DNA from: Phialophora verrucosa
Taxonomy: Eukaryota > Ascomycota > Eurotiomycetes > Chaetothyriales > Herpotrichiellaceae
DNA length: 64,000 bases
Reading direction: 5' to 3'
Assembly: GCA_002099365.1 (NCBI GenBank)
Contig: MSED01000001.1
Location: forward strand, 3,720,001-3,784,000
Part shown: positions 12,310 through 23,701 of the stretch, in pieces
How positions within the stretch are numbered: position 1 is the stretch's first letter
Layout: each line of letters opens with the position of its first letter
Notes under the pieces: generated by a model
The model's input: only the letters and a program-made list of their open reading frames with translations
What the model was told of the DNA's origin: nothing
The model's database searches: none
Translations under genes and position numbers: made by a program

Positions 12310-15300
12310 GGGAGGTATAATATCGCTATCGCTAGTATAGGAAAGTTTAAGATTAAATTTCTTTAGTTATTTACGGTTTTCTTTTAGTTTAGGTTATAAT
12401 ATTTTAGCGTTTAGAGTATAGTTATAATAGGGATTTTCTTAAAATTAAGTTACTTTAGTTTATAGATCCTATTATCCTATTAGCTTAAAATCTTAAAGAA
12501 AGAAGCGATACTAGAGTAAAGTATTACTGCTTTAAGTGTAGTAGATATTAGAATTATTAAGTAAAGCTAGAAAAGTTAAGCTAAGAATAGTATAGTATAG
12601 CTAAAGCGAAGAAAAATTAAGGTTAGCGCTAGAAATTTTAGTATTATCTTTAATTAATTATATGTACCTATATATTATATAGAGTTCCTAAGAGTATTAT
12701 AATTAGTTAGATATCGATATAGTTAAAGGAGCCGCGATATTAAATAGTATCGATAATAGATTAAATACTAGTTATTAATAAGGGAAACGGAGCGTCTAAT
12801 AGTATTAAATAATAAATATTTTAAGTATATATAATTATAATTAGAAGGGGTTAATAAATTAATATTTATATAACCGCCTAATCTTTTAAATCTCTATTCT
12901 TAAGCTATTATATAATAAATATATATTATTTAGACTAAAGGTCTTAATAAGCCTAAAAGGTAAAGAGAGTAATAAATATACTCTATTACTTATAAATAGT
13001 AATATCTTATCTTATTATACTATTACTTAATACTAAAGAGTATTAGTTTATAGTATATACTCGTCTTTACCCTCTTTATCTCGACTATTTATATATATCT
13101 TCCTCTTTAACCTTACGCCTTCCTTTTTAATATAGACTTTAATTATTAAATAGTCCTTCTTTATTATTAGCTTAATCTTCTAAACCTTTCTAGATTTTCT
13201 AGAATAAACTTTAATATCTTTACTATCGATAATATTTTTATTAAGCTCGCCTTTCCTCTCTCTCTTTAATATTTTAATTATACTATAAGCCTTACTTAAC
13301 TATATATTTTATTCTTATTACCTTTTAAATTTATCTTTATAGCTTCTTACTAAAGACTTAAATTAATCCTACCGTTAAGATATTTAGAGCTTAGCGTTAA
13401 TTATAACTAAAGCCGCCGGTTATTTAGCTAAATCTCAACTCTATAGTTCCTGCTAGTTAATAATAAAAGTACTAAGCTCCTAATACCTATACGGTCGACA
13501 ATCAGCCTATCTTACTAGTGCGCCACCCTACTCGAACTAAAGAAGTATCTCTCGAAGTTACCGTCGAAGTTATTAATTAGGATAATCTAGACTACATTAA
13601 TAACTTCTTTAACTATATTAAGATTAAGTATAAAGAAATAAGTAACTAGTATAACGCGATAACCTAAAAGGTCTATAACTTAACGAAGTATTATAAACTT
13701 ACTAAAACCGAATTTAAGAAGTACTGTATATTAATTTCCGAAAAAGAAGAGTTTAGTAAGAGACGTAACTATTAAGGGGAACTCCGATCGAATCTCCTTT
13801 TAGATTACGCGCGTATAAGCGATATTAAAGCGTTTATTAGTAGATATAAAGAGAAGAACATTAAGCTACTCTTAGGGGAAATTATAAAGTTACCTCTCTA
13901 AACTTCTATAGAGTTCTTTAATTAATTAATTATTCTATATAGCGGAGATACTACTACTTTATTAGATTAGTACTAATATATTTAAAAGCACCTATTATAT
14001 TTCGATAAGACGCCTTTAACGATACTATAAATAGCCTTATATAAGATAATCTATCGACTTATAAAAATTAAGAGAGAATTAAAATTAAGGCGTTACTTCT
14101 CCGCTATATTATATTTAACCGCTAATAATTTATAAATTATTATAAATAAAGGCGTAGTTACTAATAAGACTACCCGAGACCGAAATTAAAGTAATCCTAA
14201 ATAGGCTCTTATAATTAAAAGGTATAGACTAACTAAAGTAAATAGACTATTTTAGGTTAGCGCTTAACCTCTTAACTATATAAACTTAATCGCCTCGGAA
14301 GAATATCTAGATGTAAAGATAGCTCTATTTATATCGCTAAAGTAAATTATCGAATCTATACTAGAGACTACTAATCCTCGGCCTATACTAGAAATTATAA
14401 GTTATCGGCTTATTACGCGTATAGAGACTAGTAAGCTTCCTACTCCTATAATCGCGAATCTTTTAGGATTAAGTAGGTCTATTACTACCCTAATTAAGCG
14501 GCCGAGTATTTAGAGAAAATAGATTAAATAAACTAATCTGGAGTCGCCTTAAACTCTAAGTCCTATAGCGCTAATTCCTATAAAGCTATAGTAAAATATA
14601 GTAATAATTAGATTAAGTTTAGCTAAGGTATATTAAAAAGGATTAGTTTAGCTTATAAAACTAAGCGAACTTTGTCCTATTCTTAGAAGTAAAGAATAGG
14701 TAAAGCTAATAAAGAATAACTCTATTAATATCTTAAGGGTATAAAAAAGACCCCGCCTATAAATAATAACTCTTAACCCTAATACTTTAATACCTATATA
14801 TAAATTATTTATAAAGAAGCTAAAGTTTTACGGTATTAAAATTAGTTAATAAACTATAAACTAGAGAATATATATTATAAGTCTTTCTAATACTATTCCT
14901 CCGCTTAAGTCGATTAAAGCTAATACTTCTTTAACGCTACTAAATCCGATCCTAAATATCTAGCTAGCTATTTAGTTCGCCTAGTTAATAATCTAGCGGT
15001 ATATTTATTAATAGAACTTTAAGCTATAAAAGCTATTAGTAATAAAGGAAGATATAGTATATTATTATAAATTTAGAGCCGACGAGATAATTAGCGCGCT
15101 ATCGCTACTTATAAGATATATACCTAGATCTTATATAGCCGTATACCTTTATATAGCCGAGAAGGGTATTAGATTATACCTTAAAGGTCTAGAACGAATC
15201 GCGGCACGTTATAAAGATCTAATAAAAGGTCTTAACTAACTAATTAAGAGATAAGAAAAGGAATAAAGTTAGCGGCGCTATTAAGTTCTTTTTAGCTACC

Positions 15301-16090
15301 TTAATTATTATACAGTTAATATTTTATCTTATAGTCTAAAGATAGCTTGTCTTAGTCTTACTAATTCCGGATAAGTTAGTAACTCCTTTATTAAAGCCGG
15401 AATTATTTCCCGCCGTAAAGAGACTTATATATAGTATAAATATATTATAAGTTCGATATTCTAAAGCTAAGTTAATTTCTACCTTATAGTTAAATAAATA
15501 GTTAAGTTTAAAGGTTAGAGAGATATAAATAACTATATAAAATACTTTATTATATTTAATAATAACTTAAAGGGAGAAGGAAACTATTAGCTACTCCTTA
15601 TCGCTAACGCTACGATCTAGTCCTACTCGATTATTAATTCCTTACTAACCTAAACTTAAGGAGCTATAATTATAATAAACTTCTTTATTAAATAGCTAAG
15701 TACTAAAGTCTTTAGTATTACCCTATATAAGGTAAAGCTTATTTCGAATTAATAAAGCGACACTTACAGCTATAGACTCTAGGTTATTAAGAATACTGTA
15801 GCTATTATTAATACGGAGACGTACGAATCTCGCCGACTTTAATAGATACTTTCAGCTGTTACTGTAGACATTAAAGATTAATATAAGATTATATAGGATA
15901 TTTATAGGATAGTTAGATATAAGGTGAAGGCTATAGGGTTATCTCCGGAACCGAGAGTAAAGAGTCCGAAGGATTTAAAGGAGAAGTAGATTAATAACTT
16001 TAGGGAGGTAATAGAGAAGCTTACGAAAGGTAGTAAGATTAGTTCTAAGTAATTACTTAAGCGAGATCGTTAAGAAGCGAGCGATAAGGG
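12310..16090 (+). pseudogene. extra coding-like region downstream of integrase, inside the retrotransposon
   Basis: From about 13,500 to 14,840, and again near 15,300-16,080, a plus-strand frame runs on with only TAA/TAG interruptions at plausible former Q/W codons. Near 15,350 it reads 'CLSLTNSG*VSNSFIKAG', which resembles a second retropepsin (DSG) site; the first is in pol near 8,045. Near 12,530 there is a 'CFKC' pair in lysine-rich context, possibly half of a zinc knuckle. On the opposite strand a K/R-rich frame spans about 13,330-12,870. The region ends at the polypurine tract. It could be an accessory ORF, a captured gag-protease, or the remains of a nested element whose own LTRs I cannot see. 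Confidence 0.5.
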
Positions 16091-16095
16091 AGGGA

Positions 16096-16394
16096 TATAA
16101 TAGGGCGGTAATACTTACAGCGCTAATTAGCTATACGTGTCTATATAATATATAGATAAGCAACCGTGCCATCTAATTAGTTAAATCCTTAGCGTAAGGC
16201 TATATATCTCCGCTATATATTATAGGTAGAGCAGTTATATACATTTAATATATATATATACTATAGGTAATAAAATATATAACACTATTACTTATAAAGC
16301 TGTTTATTACTATATAGTATACCGGGGACGAAGAGGTAGTGCCTACCGCTGTACGACCCTCTACCTAAAGGCTATAAAGCCTTACCCTAGTTTA
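16096..16394 (+). repeat. 3' LTR of Ty3-type element (299 bp)
   Basis: It starts 'ta' (RIP-changed TG) at 16096 directly after the polypurine tract and ends 'gttta' at 16394. It keeps more CA/TG dinucleotides than the 5' copy, for example 'acagcgc' and 'gcaaccgtgcca'. The flank 'atagt' follows at 16395-16399. Confidence 0.9.
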
Positions 16395-16601
16395 ATAGTT
16401 ATTTATATCTTACTATAAGACCTATCGCTTTTTCGAGAACCTATAGATAATTATTATAGCACTATAACTATAATTAGCGGTATTATAACGCTAGATAAAA
16501 GTACTAAGATTAAGGTTACTTTATAAAGTATTACGGCTTTAACTAATAGCTCTATAACCTTAAGTAAGAGTATTAGAATTAAGATTACTTTATAAAGTAC
16601 T

Positions 16602-16765
16602 ATAACTATAACCTTAACTTTTAGCTTTTTTAGCTAGCAGGCTATTTATTAAAGCGCTATAACTATAACCTTAACTTTTAGCTCTTTTAGCCGGCGGGCT
16701 ATTTATCGAAGCGCTACGACTATAACCTTAACTTTTAGCTTTCTTAGTAAGCGGGCTATTTATTA
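16602..16765. repeat. 57-bp tandem repeat, nearly three copies
   Basis: Copies start at 16602, 16659 and 16716, with the shared core 'ataaccttaacttttagct' followed by a 'gggctatttat' word. The period is 19 codons. On the minus strand it reads as a repeat with a basic 'PPAKRAK' motif. Differences between copies are largely transitions. Confidence 0.75.
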
Positions 16766-17961
16766 TATCCTTCTTTAGAGGAAGTTAGATATTTATTATT
16801 AGGTCTATAATAGTCGCTATAATAATTATAGTAATCTCTAAGTTATTTATAGCTTATACTTCCTAAAGCTACTAATATAAAATATCTCGGCTAGGGACTT
16901 TAATTATTAATTCCTTACCTTAATATATAAATTTAGGTAGACTTACTGAAGCCTTTAATATATATCTTTAGTTAGTCTTTAATTAATTCTATCTTAAATT
17001 ATTACTTAACTTATATAAATATTATAATAGCGATATTAAAAGGAAGCTAATAAGTCTAAGGGCTATATTTTATAAAAAGATCGGTCTTAGTTATTAAATA
17101 GTTTTTTTTTAGAGTTTCGAGTCTAGAAATAAAGCTAAAATATATTAATATAAAGTTAATTATTTTATAAGAATATAGTAAGAATTATTATTAACTTTTA
17201 TTAAGCTTTAGTTTAATAAAGGGATAATTCTAGTTATAAAGTATATTTCTTATATTATAAAGGTATATTAGGCCGACTTTAGTTAGATTATATAAATCTA
17301 GTATACGAGATTAGTATAGTAACTATTATATTTTATACTTAGACTTATCTATCGCCTTATATATATCTCTTATTAATTTATAATAGTTTAAGAGCTAATA
17401 TACTAAAAGTATATTAAGTATAGTTTACGAGGTAAATTCCTCTTTACTAAAGTCTTCTTTCTACTTAGTCTATATCTCGGTTAGCTTTATATATTTTAGT
17501 AGAAGTATTATATATTTCGCTATAGGAGGAAGATTACTAAATATAATATCTACCTTAGGGTCTAGTATAAGGTTATATAAGAAAATATATAGATTTATAT
17601 TATATTCCTAATCTAGAGTAGAAGATACCTAATATATATCTTTAGTATTTATATCTCTACTACTAATAAGCTAATCTTTAGTTTTCGAATTCTATAGATT
17701 TATATTAATATTTATAATAATAAATTAAAAATTAAGTAAGAGAAATTAATACTTAAGTTAAAATTAAGAGATTTATAGTTAGAAGAAAAATAACTTATTA
17801 GGTTAACCTTTACTTCTAGTATATCTTTCGAATCCTTAGTACTTTTAGGTACCTCTATACTAACTATAATATTACTATATTAAGAAGAAGAGAATAATTT
17901 ATTAATAAATATTAACTTTAAGGGATTAAGTAATTAAGGCTAATTAATTAAATTAGTTAAT

Positions 17962-18205
17962 AAAGAGAGTAAAGGTAGGCTATTATTATTAATTATAGTA
18001 ATAGTATTAACTAGAGCTTCTTTTATAATAAGCGATATTATAATAAACTATAATATAAAATTACTACCTTTTAGGGAGTTAAGATTAGCGGATAAAGAGA
18101 GTAAGAGTAGCTTACTATTATTAGTAGTAATAGTAGTATTAGCTAAGGCTTCTTCTATAATAAGTAGTATTATAGTAGTAATACTACCTAAGGTTTTTTT
18201 CCCTT
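17962..18205. repeat. 132-bp imperfect tandem duplication
   Basis: Two copies begin with 'aaagagagtaa' at 17962 and 18094. They share the order of a 'ctattatta' run, 'gcttctt(t/c)tataataag' and a 'tattata(a/g)ta' run. The period is a multiple of three, which fits duplicated coding sequence, but the product is unknown. Confidence 0.55.
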
Positions 18206-21200
18206 AAGTGCTTTCTTAGTAAACTATCCGGATAAATAGCTAGCACTTTTCCTATTCTTAAGGGATAGAGGAGGAAGTTTATAATTACTTTAAGTACTTT
18301 AGTAGTAATAATAGAGTTAATTATTAAGATCTTCCTAAAAGGGAAGATAAGAGAAAAAGTCTCTATAAGAACTATTTAGGTTAAATCTTTATTTTTTAAT
18401 TAAGATATTAAAGGAATAAAAAAGATATTATAATATTAAAAGTTTAAAATATAGAGAAGTAAAGGGAAAGTAAAAGATAAGTAAGGAAACTTAAAATATT
18501 AATTTTAAATAATATTATTATAGTAAAATATTTACTATATCTATTTTCTTATTTTTTACTTTTCTTAATCTTTTTAATTTAAATTATATTACTTACTTTT
18601 TATATTTCTCTTATATTAATCCTTTTCTCCTAGTTTATTTTTACTCTTATTATAGGGCTTAGTACAGATACTATATTTAATATTTCCCGCTTTAGTAGCG
18701 AAGATAAATCTAGTCTCGTTAATACTAATATTAATACGAATAATAATTTTACTATTTATATTAAGGAAGAACCGCTTTCCCTAACGCTAAAAAGGTATTC
18801 TAGATTATTATAATACTATTTTTAGTCTATATTAATTTTAATAATAGTCTTCTTTATTCTTCTTATAATAATAGCCTTTAGCCTTTTATAGTATATAAAG
18901 TTAAGGTTAATTAAAATATTAATTTTATCTTTAGAATTAACCTAATTAAGTAATATATCTAGTACTCTATTAAGGAGATATAGTAGGCTCTAGATCTAGT
19001 TCTTAATTAGCCTAATATTACTTAATTTCTTAATTATTAATACTCGCCTTATTAGGGAGACCCTAAATCTAAAGAAAGGGGCTAAGTTTAGGTAAAATAT
19101 TAGTAAGTCTTATAAAGTTTATATTAATTATTCCTTTAATTAGGCGACAAAAAAGGCGCGCTAAAGGAAGGCTATTATTAAGGAAGATCCTTATTATCTA
19201 AAATCTATAGTATTATTAGCTAAAGGTGCCGATTAATCTACTATTTTACGCGCTAAGAAAGTAGAAAGAGCCCGTTACCCGTACTATATTAGTTTAAGTA
19301 AGGAGGCGCGGGAGGAATTTAATATAAAGGTAAAGGAAAGAGTACTAAAAGAGCGGTATATTTATTTTTACCCTTATAATAATCTTTATTATAATTTACT
19401 AATAGCTTTATTCTAGATAAATCTAATATATATCTTAAGCGTAAAGAAAATTTAAGCTTTACTTAGCTCTAGAAGTATATAAGGATAATAAAACCCCTTT
19501 ATTTAAGTTCCTACGCTATTCTTAGCTTAATAATATATACGGTTTAAGCGCTATTATTAGCTAGTTTATTTATACTACTAAAGCACTACTAAATACTAAG
19601 AAAGTTAACTTTAACGCTATTAATAAGGAGTATAAGTAGAAAGGCGATAATTTCTATATATTAGGCTATAACTAGGATATATCTAATATAGAAGAAGATA
19701 AAGAAGTTAATAATAATTATATTCTAAAATCTATAGAAGAAGAGATTATATAGGAAGAGTTCTTAATAATTTTTATTTAAGAAGATAATAAAGACTTTAT
19801 ATAGTAATTTAAATAATATACTACCCCCTTCCTAAAGTAAAGGTTTAGGAGACGCTAATCTTTCTTTAGGATATAAGCGAAATACTATAAAATATAGTAG
19901 TAAAGCTTATAATATATAATTCTAATATAGGTCTTAAAGCTAAATTAAATTCTTAATAATATAGTAGAATATAGACCTCTTATAGTTAATAATATAAATA
20001 CTTAATTAAGTTAGGCTATTAGTTCAATATAGTAAGAGATCTTTAATAATAAATCGAACTTTAGCGTTTTATTATAGTAATTATTACTAACCTACTTTAT
20101 TAAGTAATATATTTAATCTTATAGCCTTATTTCTAATTAAGGTTTATTTAGCCTTTCGGCTATAGCTTATATTAGAGCTAAATAATTAGAAGTCTAAAGA
20201 CTAGTGTTACCTTTTAGGGCCGATTAAGTTATAATAACCTTACCTAACCTCTTTAGTTTTCGAGGCCTAGTAGTATAAGAATAGCTTCGCTATCGTAAAG
20301 GATCTTATTAATATTAATACTTATTACCGAATATAGGAGGCGCTTAAATAGATAAATAGCGTACCTTATAACGCTTACTATCTTCTTAACTCGATAAGTA
20401 AGCTTTAGGTCTATATAGACGAAGATATAGCTTATAGCTATAGTTTCGGACCTAACCTCGATCTATAAAAGATCGCTAAAGTAATAAAGGGGGAGAGGTA
20501 TAAGGGTAAGAAAGTAATTATTATTTTAATTATTATAGTATACTAACTTATCTAGATAATATCTATAAAAGTATCCCCTTTCCTATTAATCTTAGGTAGA
20601 ATAGTAGTACTTTTAATAATAGAGGTTTATCTCGGAAGAAGAGAAAGATTATTAAAGTTATAGATTTAATTTCGCTAAATAATAATATCTTAATTATATT
20701 TAATACTATACTTAAGAGTACTAATATTAATAAATCTACTAAACTCTACTTTAAGCTCTAATCTAGCGAGATTATAGGGCTCCCGAAAGTAAAATAATAA
20801 GTATATAAGAAGATTTAAGTATATTTAAGTAAGTAACGGCTAATATTAAAAGCGGTATAAGTAGCGTATCGCGCGAAGCGTTCTAAGAAGTATAAGGCCT
20901 TAGTCGCGTATAGTATTAATAAAGCGAAAGTATAAACTAAAGGAGATAATCTTTTAGCCGCTAACCTTAGTTAAAGAAGGTTTTAGTTATAGATAACTTA
21001 TTATAAAGTTTATTATAATACTTATAGTAAAATAAGTTACTCTTTTAACTACTAGAAATTATAGTTTAGTTTAGTTTTATAGTTAGATTTATTAGTTAAA
21101 TTAAGCTAAAGGATATATAGATCGTATAACTTATAGTATATATATAGAAGGTAAGTATATATATAAGAGTAATAAGAGGCGAATATTAATAATACCTTAA

Positions 21201-23338
21201 GCGCTCTTTAGAGCTAGTCTATAAAAGTATTACTAATTATACTAAAGAGTTCCTTTCTTAAATATAATACTAGAGATTAAATATATAATAAACTAAAAGC
21301 TAATCTTAAGACTAGTATTATAGCGATAGGCGCCTTTAATAGTTACTAATTTAAGGATTATTATAATAACTATTATAATATCTCCTTTTTTAGCCCTTTC
21401 TTTTATCTTTAGCCTCCCCTTAACCTCTATATTATATATAGAGTTATTAGCTTTAATACTATTAGCGGTTCTATAGTTTTTTTTAGCGAGACTTATTTTA
21501 TAAATTTATATAGTCCTTAAATTAATTTATTTTCGTATAGATATATAAATTCTTTAATATATAAGTAATTTAATAACCGATATATAAAAGTAATCTTAAT
21601 CGCGTTAAGTTAATTAAAAGGGATTATAATAATTAAATATTTTATTAAGATATATAAATTATTATAAAGTTATAATAATAATAGCTAATACTTATAATTA
21701 AGTAGGCTTATTTCTCCTTTCTTAACTTAATTAAAATATCTTAGCTGTTAAAAATCCGTTATCTCCTTAAACCTCCGCTATTAGAGCGCGGTAAGAGCTT
21801 CTCCTTATAGACTTCTCTAAGCCTCTCCTCTTAGGCTTTTCCTTTATCTTCTTATAACTATAACGATATTTACTATAAACTTAATATACTTATCTAAACA
21901 CCTTCCTTCTAAGCTAAGAGGGTTATTCTTCTAGATTAAAATAATATTAACTTTAATAAGAATTACCTATCTATTTATAAATATCCGAAAGTCCTCGCGA
22001 TAGCTACTACTATAGCTCTAAATAAGGCTTATATAAAAAAGTTTATTCTCTTTCGGGATATTTATATAAAGTACTTTTTTAATTAATAGTATAAATATAA
22101 ATAGTATAGGATATATAGAACTATTATTATTTAAAGTAAATAGAAAACTAAAAAGTGAGCGGATATTTAGTTATTCTTTAACTAAGTTATATAAAAGTAG
22201 GACAGAATATTATTTATTTAGTACTGCCTTTACCTTAAGGTACTAGCGTATCCGACTAGTAAAAATATAGGTATAAACCCCCTTAGCCGGTATCTCTATA
22301 GTCAAAGCTATATCCGATACTATAGCGGAATAGAGCCGCTAAAAAGATTCTTCTTAAAGCGAAAGGTATATTAATAATTATTATAATATTTACTACTATT
22401 AAGACTAAATAGATAAAGAGTCGTATCTTAAAAGATATTATAGAATTTAACTAAAAGAAGTTTTCTATATAGACTCTTTATATTATTATAGTATTATATC
22501 TCCCCTTTTAGGCCTTAGATAATATTAAGTTCCGCCGCTTTATTAAGATAGCCGCCCTTATATCTCTTACTACTTACCTTTAGCTCTTAAATTCAACTGC
22601 TATATATAGTCGCCTTAAGGAGTATATTAAGAAATAAATTAAAAAGGTTCTTAAACTACTTCCTATAGGCGCGAAGATTTCTCTTATAATTAATAGCTAG
22701 AGTAGCTTTAATAAGTTATACTTTATAGCGGTTCTTAGATAAGTTAACTAATATCTTCTTTATTGATTTTACTAATACTTATATAGCTACTTTATTAATA
22801 AGGACTAGAACCTTTAAGAGATACTTATTAATTTTAAGGAGATTATTAGTAAATATATTAGAAAGCTTCTCTATAATAAGCTTATTAAATTATTAAATAA
22901 TAGTAAAGTTACTATTAATATAGTTTACTATTTAATAACTAATAATATAAAGGATTAATAAAAGATAGCGAAAGAACTCGATATAACGGTTAAGATCTTT
23001 AGTAGCGAAATAAGTATTTATTATATTCTATACTTAGTATATATTATTTAGCTCTTAGTTAAAGCCTTCTTAAAGTATCTTAAGATTTCCGCTAGAAATA
23101 ATAAAGTAGCTATATATTAGGATAAAAAGACTAAAAGACGATCTATTTATATTAAGAAGTTAAGAACTTCTAATACGATTATAGATATATTTTATAAGAT
23201 ATAAACCTTTATTACTTAGTAATAACTGCTATAATAGTCCTTTTTAACCGCCCTTTATCTAAATATATAATCTCTATATTTATATTAACGGCTTATTATA
23301 ATATAAATACTGCTTTCGAGGCGTATAAATATATTAAT

Positions 23339-23701
23339 TATTACGGCCTATACTAGGTTCGAGTATATATACGCGACCGTATATAATAGAAGATAAGGCT
23401 ATAGGCTATAGGCGACTATTTCCGGTAAAGCGCGTGCCTGTTAAGCTTTATCTTAATTAGGTAAGTAAGGCTGTATAATTATATAGCTAAACACTAATTA
23501 GCTATATATAACTAAAATCCTTAGCGGCTTATGTATATACCGAAATCCTTAGCGGAGGGAAGTATTTATCTAGGGTAATAGGTATCGCGCCTTTTATACT
23601 CTTTCCCTCTCTCTAGTTTAGTCTCTTAGTATTAAGTAATCTATATCTTTATATAGTGTTCGCCTTACCTTCTTCTATTAATATACTATATTATTATATT
23701 A
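23339..23701 (+). repeat. 5' LTR of chromovirus (363 bp)
   Basis: It begins 'tattacggcc' (RIP-changed TG start) and ends 'ttatatta' at 23701. It aligns end to end with 29168-29530, and the differences I see are all C/T or G/A transitions. Confidence 0.88.

Larger units (their letters stand above)
4702..16394 (+). mobile_element. complete Ty3/gypsy-type LTR retrotransposon, RIP-decayed, 11.7 kb
   Basis: Two 299-bp LTRs flank the element. A purine tract ('aagggaggga', 16085-16094) directly before the 3' LTR fixes the plus orientation. Reading through TAA/TAG, I find a gag-like region (about 5,400-7,900), a retropepsin 'LLNTGAEINLIS' near 8,045, reverse transcriptase at about 9,250-9,700 with a decayed active site 'FLDNI' near 9,615 (normally FLDDI), RNase H 'TVDASRRG' near 10,110, and integrase with 'YYPQANSQIKVKYKG' near 11,350. 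Pol-like frame continues to about 12,300. A further 3.8 kb of coding-like DNA lies before the 3' LTR, giving unusual length for the family. A 4-5 bp flank repeat ('atag(t)') is compatible with a target-site duplication. It is clearly inactive. Confidence 0.88.
16395..22100. other. unassigned RIP-decayed sequence
   Basis: No transposon domain is recognised. It contains a 57-bp tandem repeat (16,602-16,765) and a 132-bp duplication (17,962-18,205). On the plus strand, 19,248-19,440 is an unusually clean stretch of about 60 codons rich in K, R, E and Y, and about 20,240-20,500 and 20,770-21,060 also read as charged protein through TAA/TAG. It may belong to another DNA transposon or to the 5' part of the hAT element that follows, but I cannot decide. 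Confidence 0.4.
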
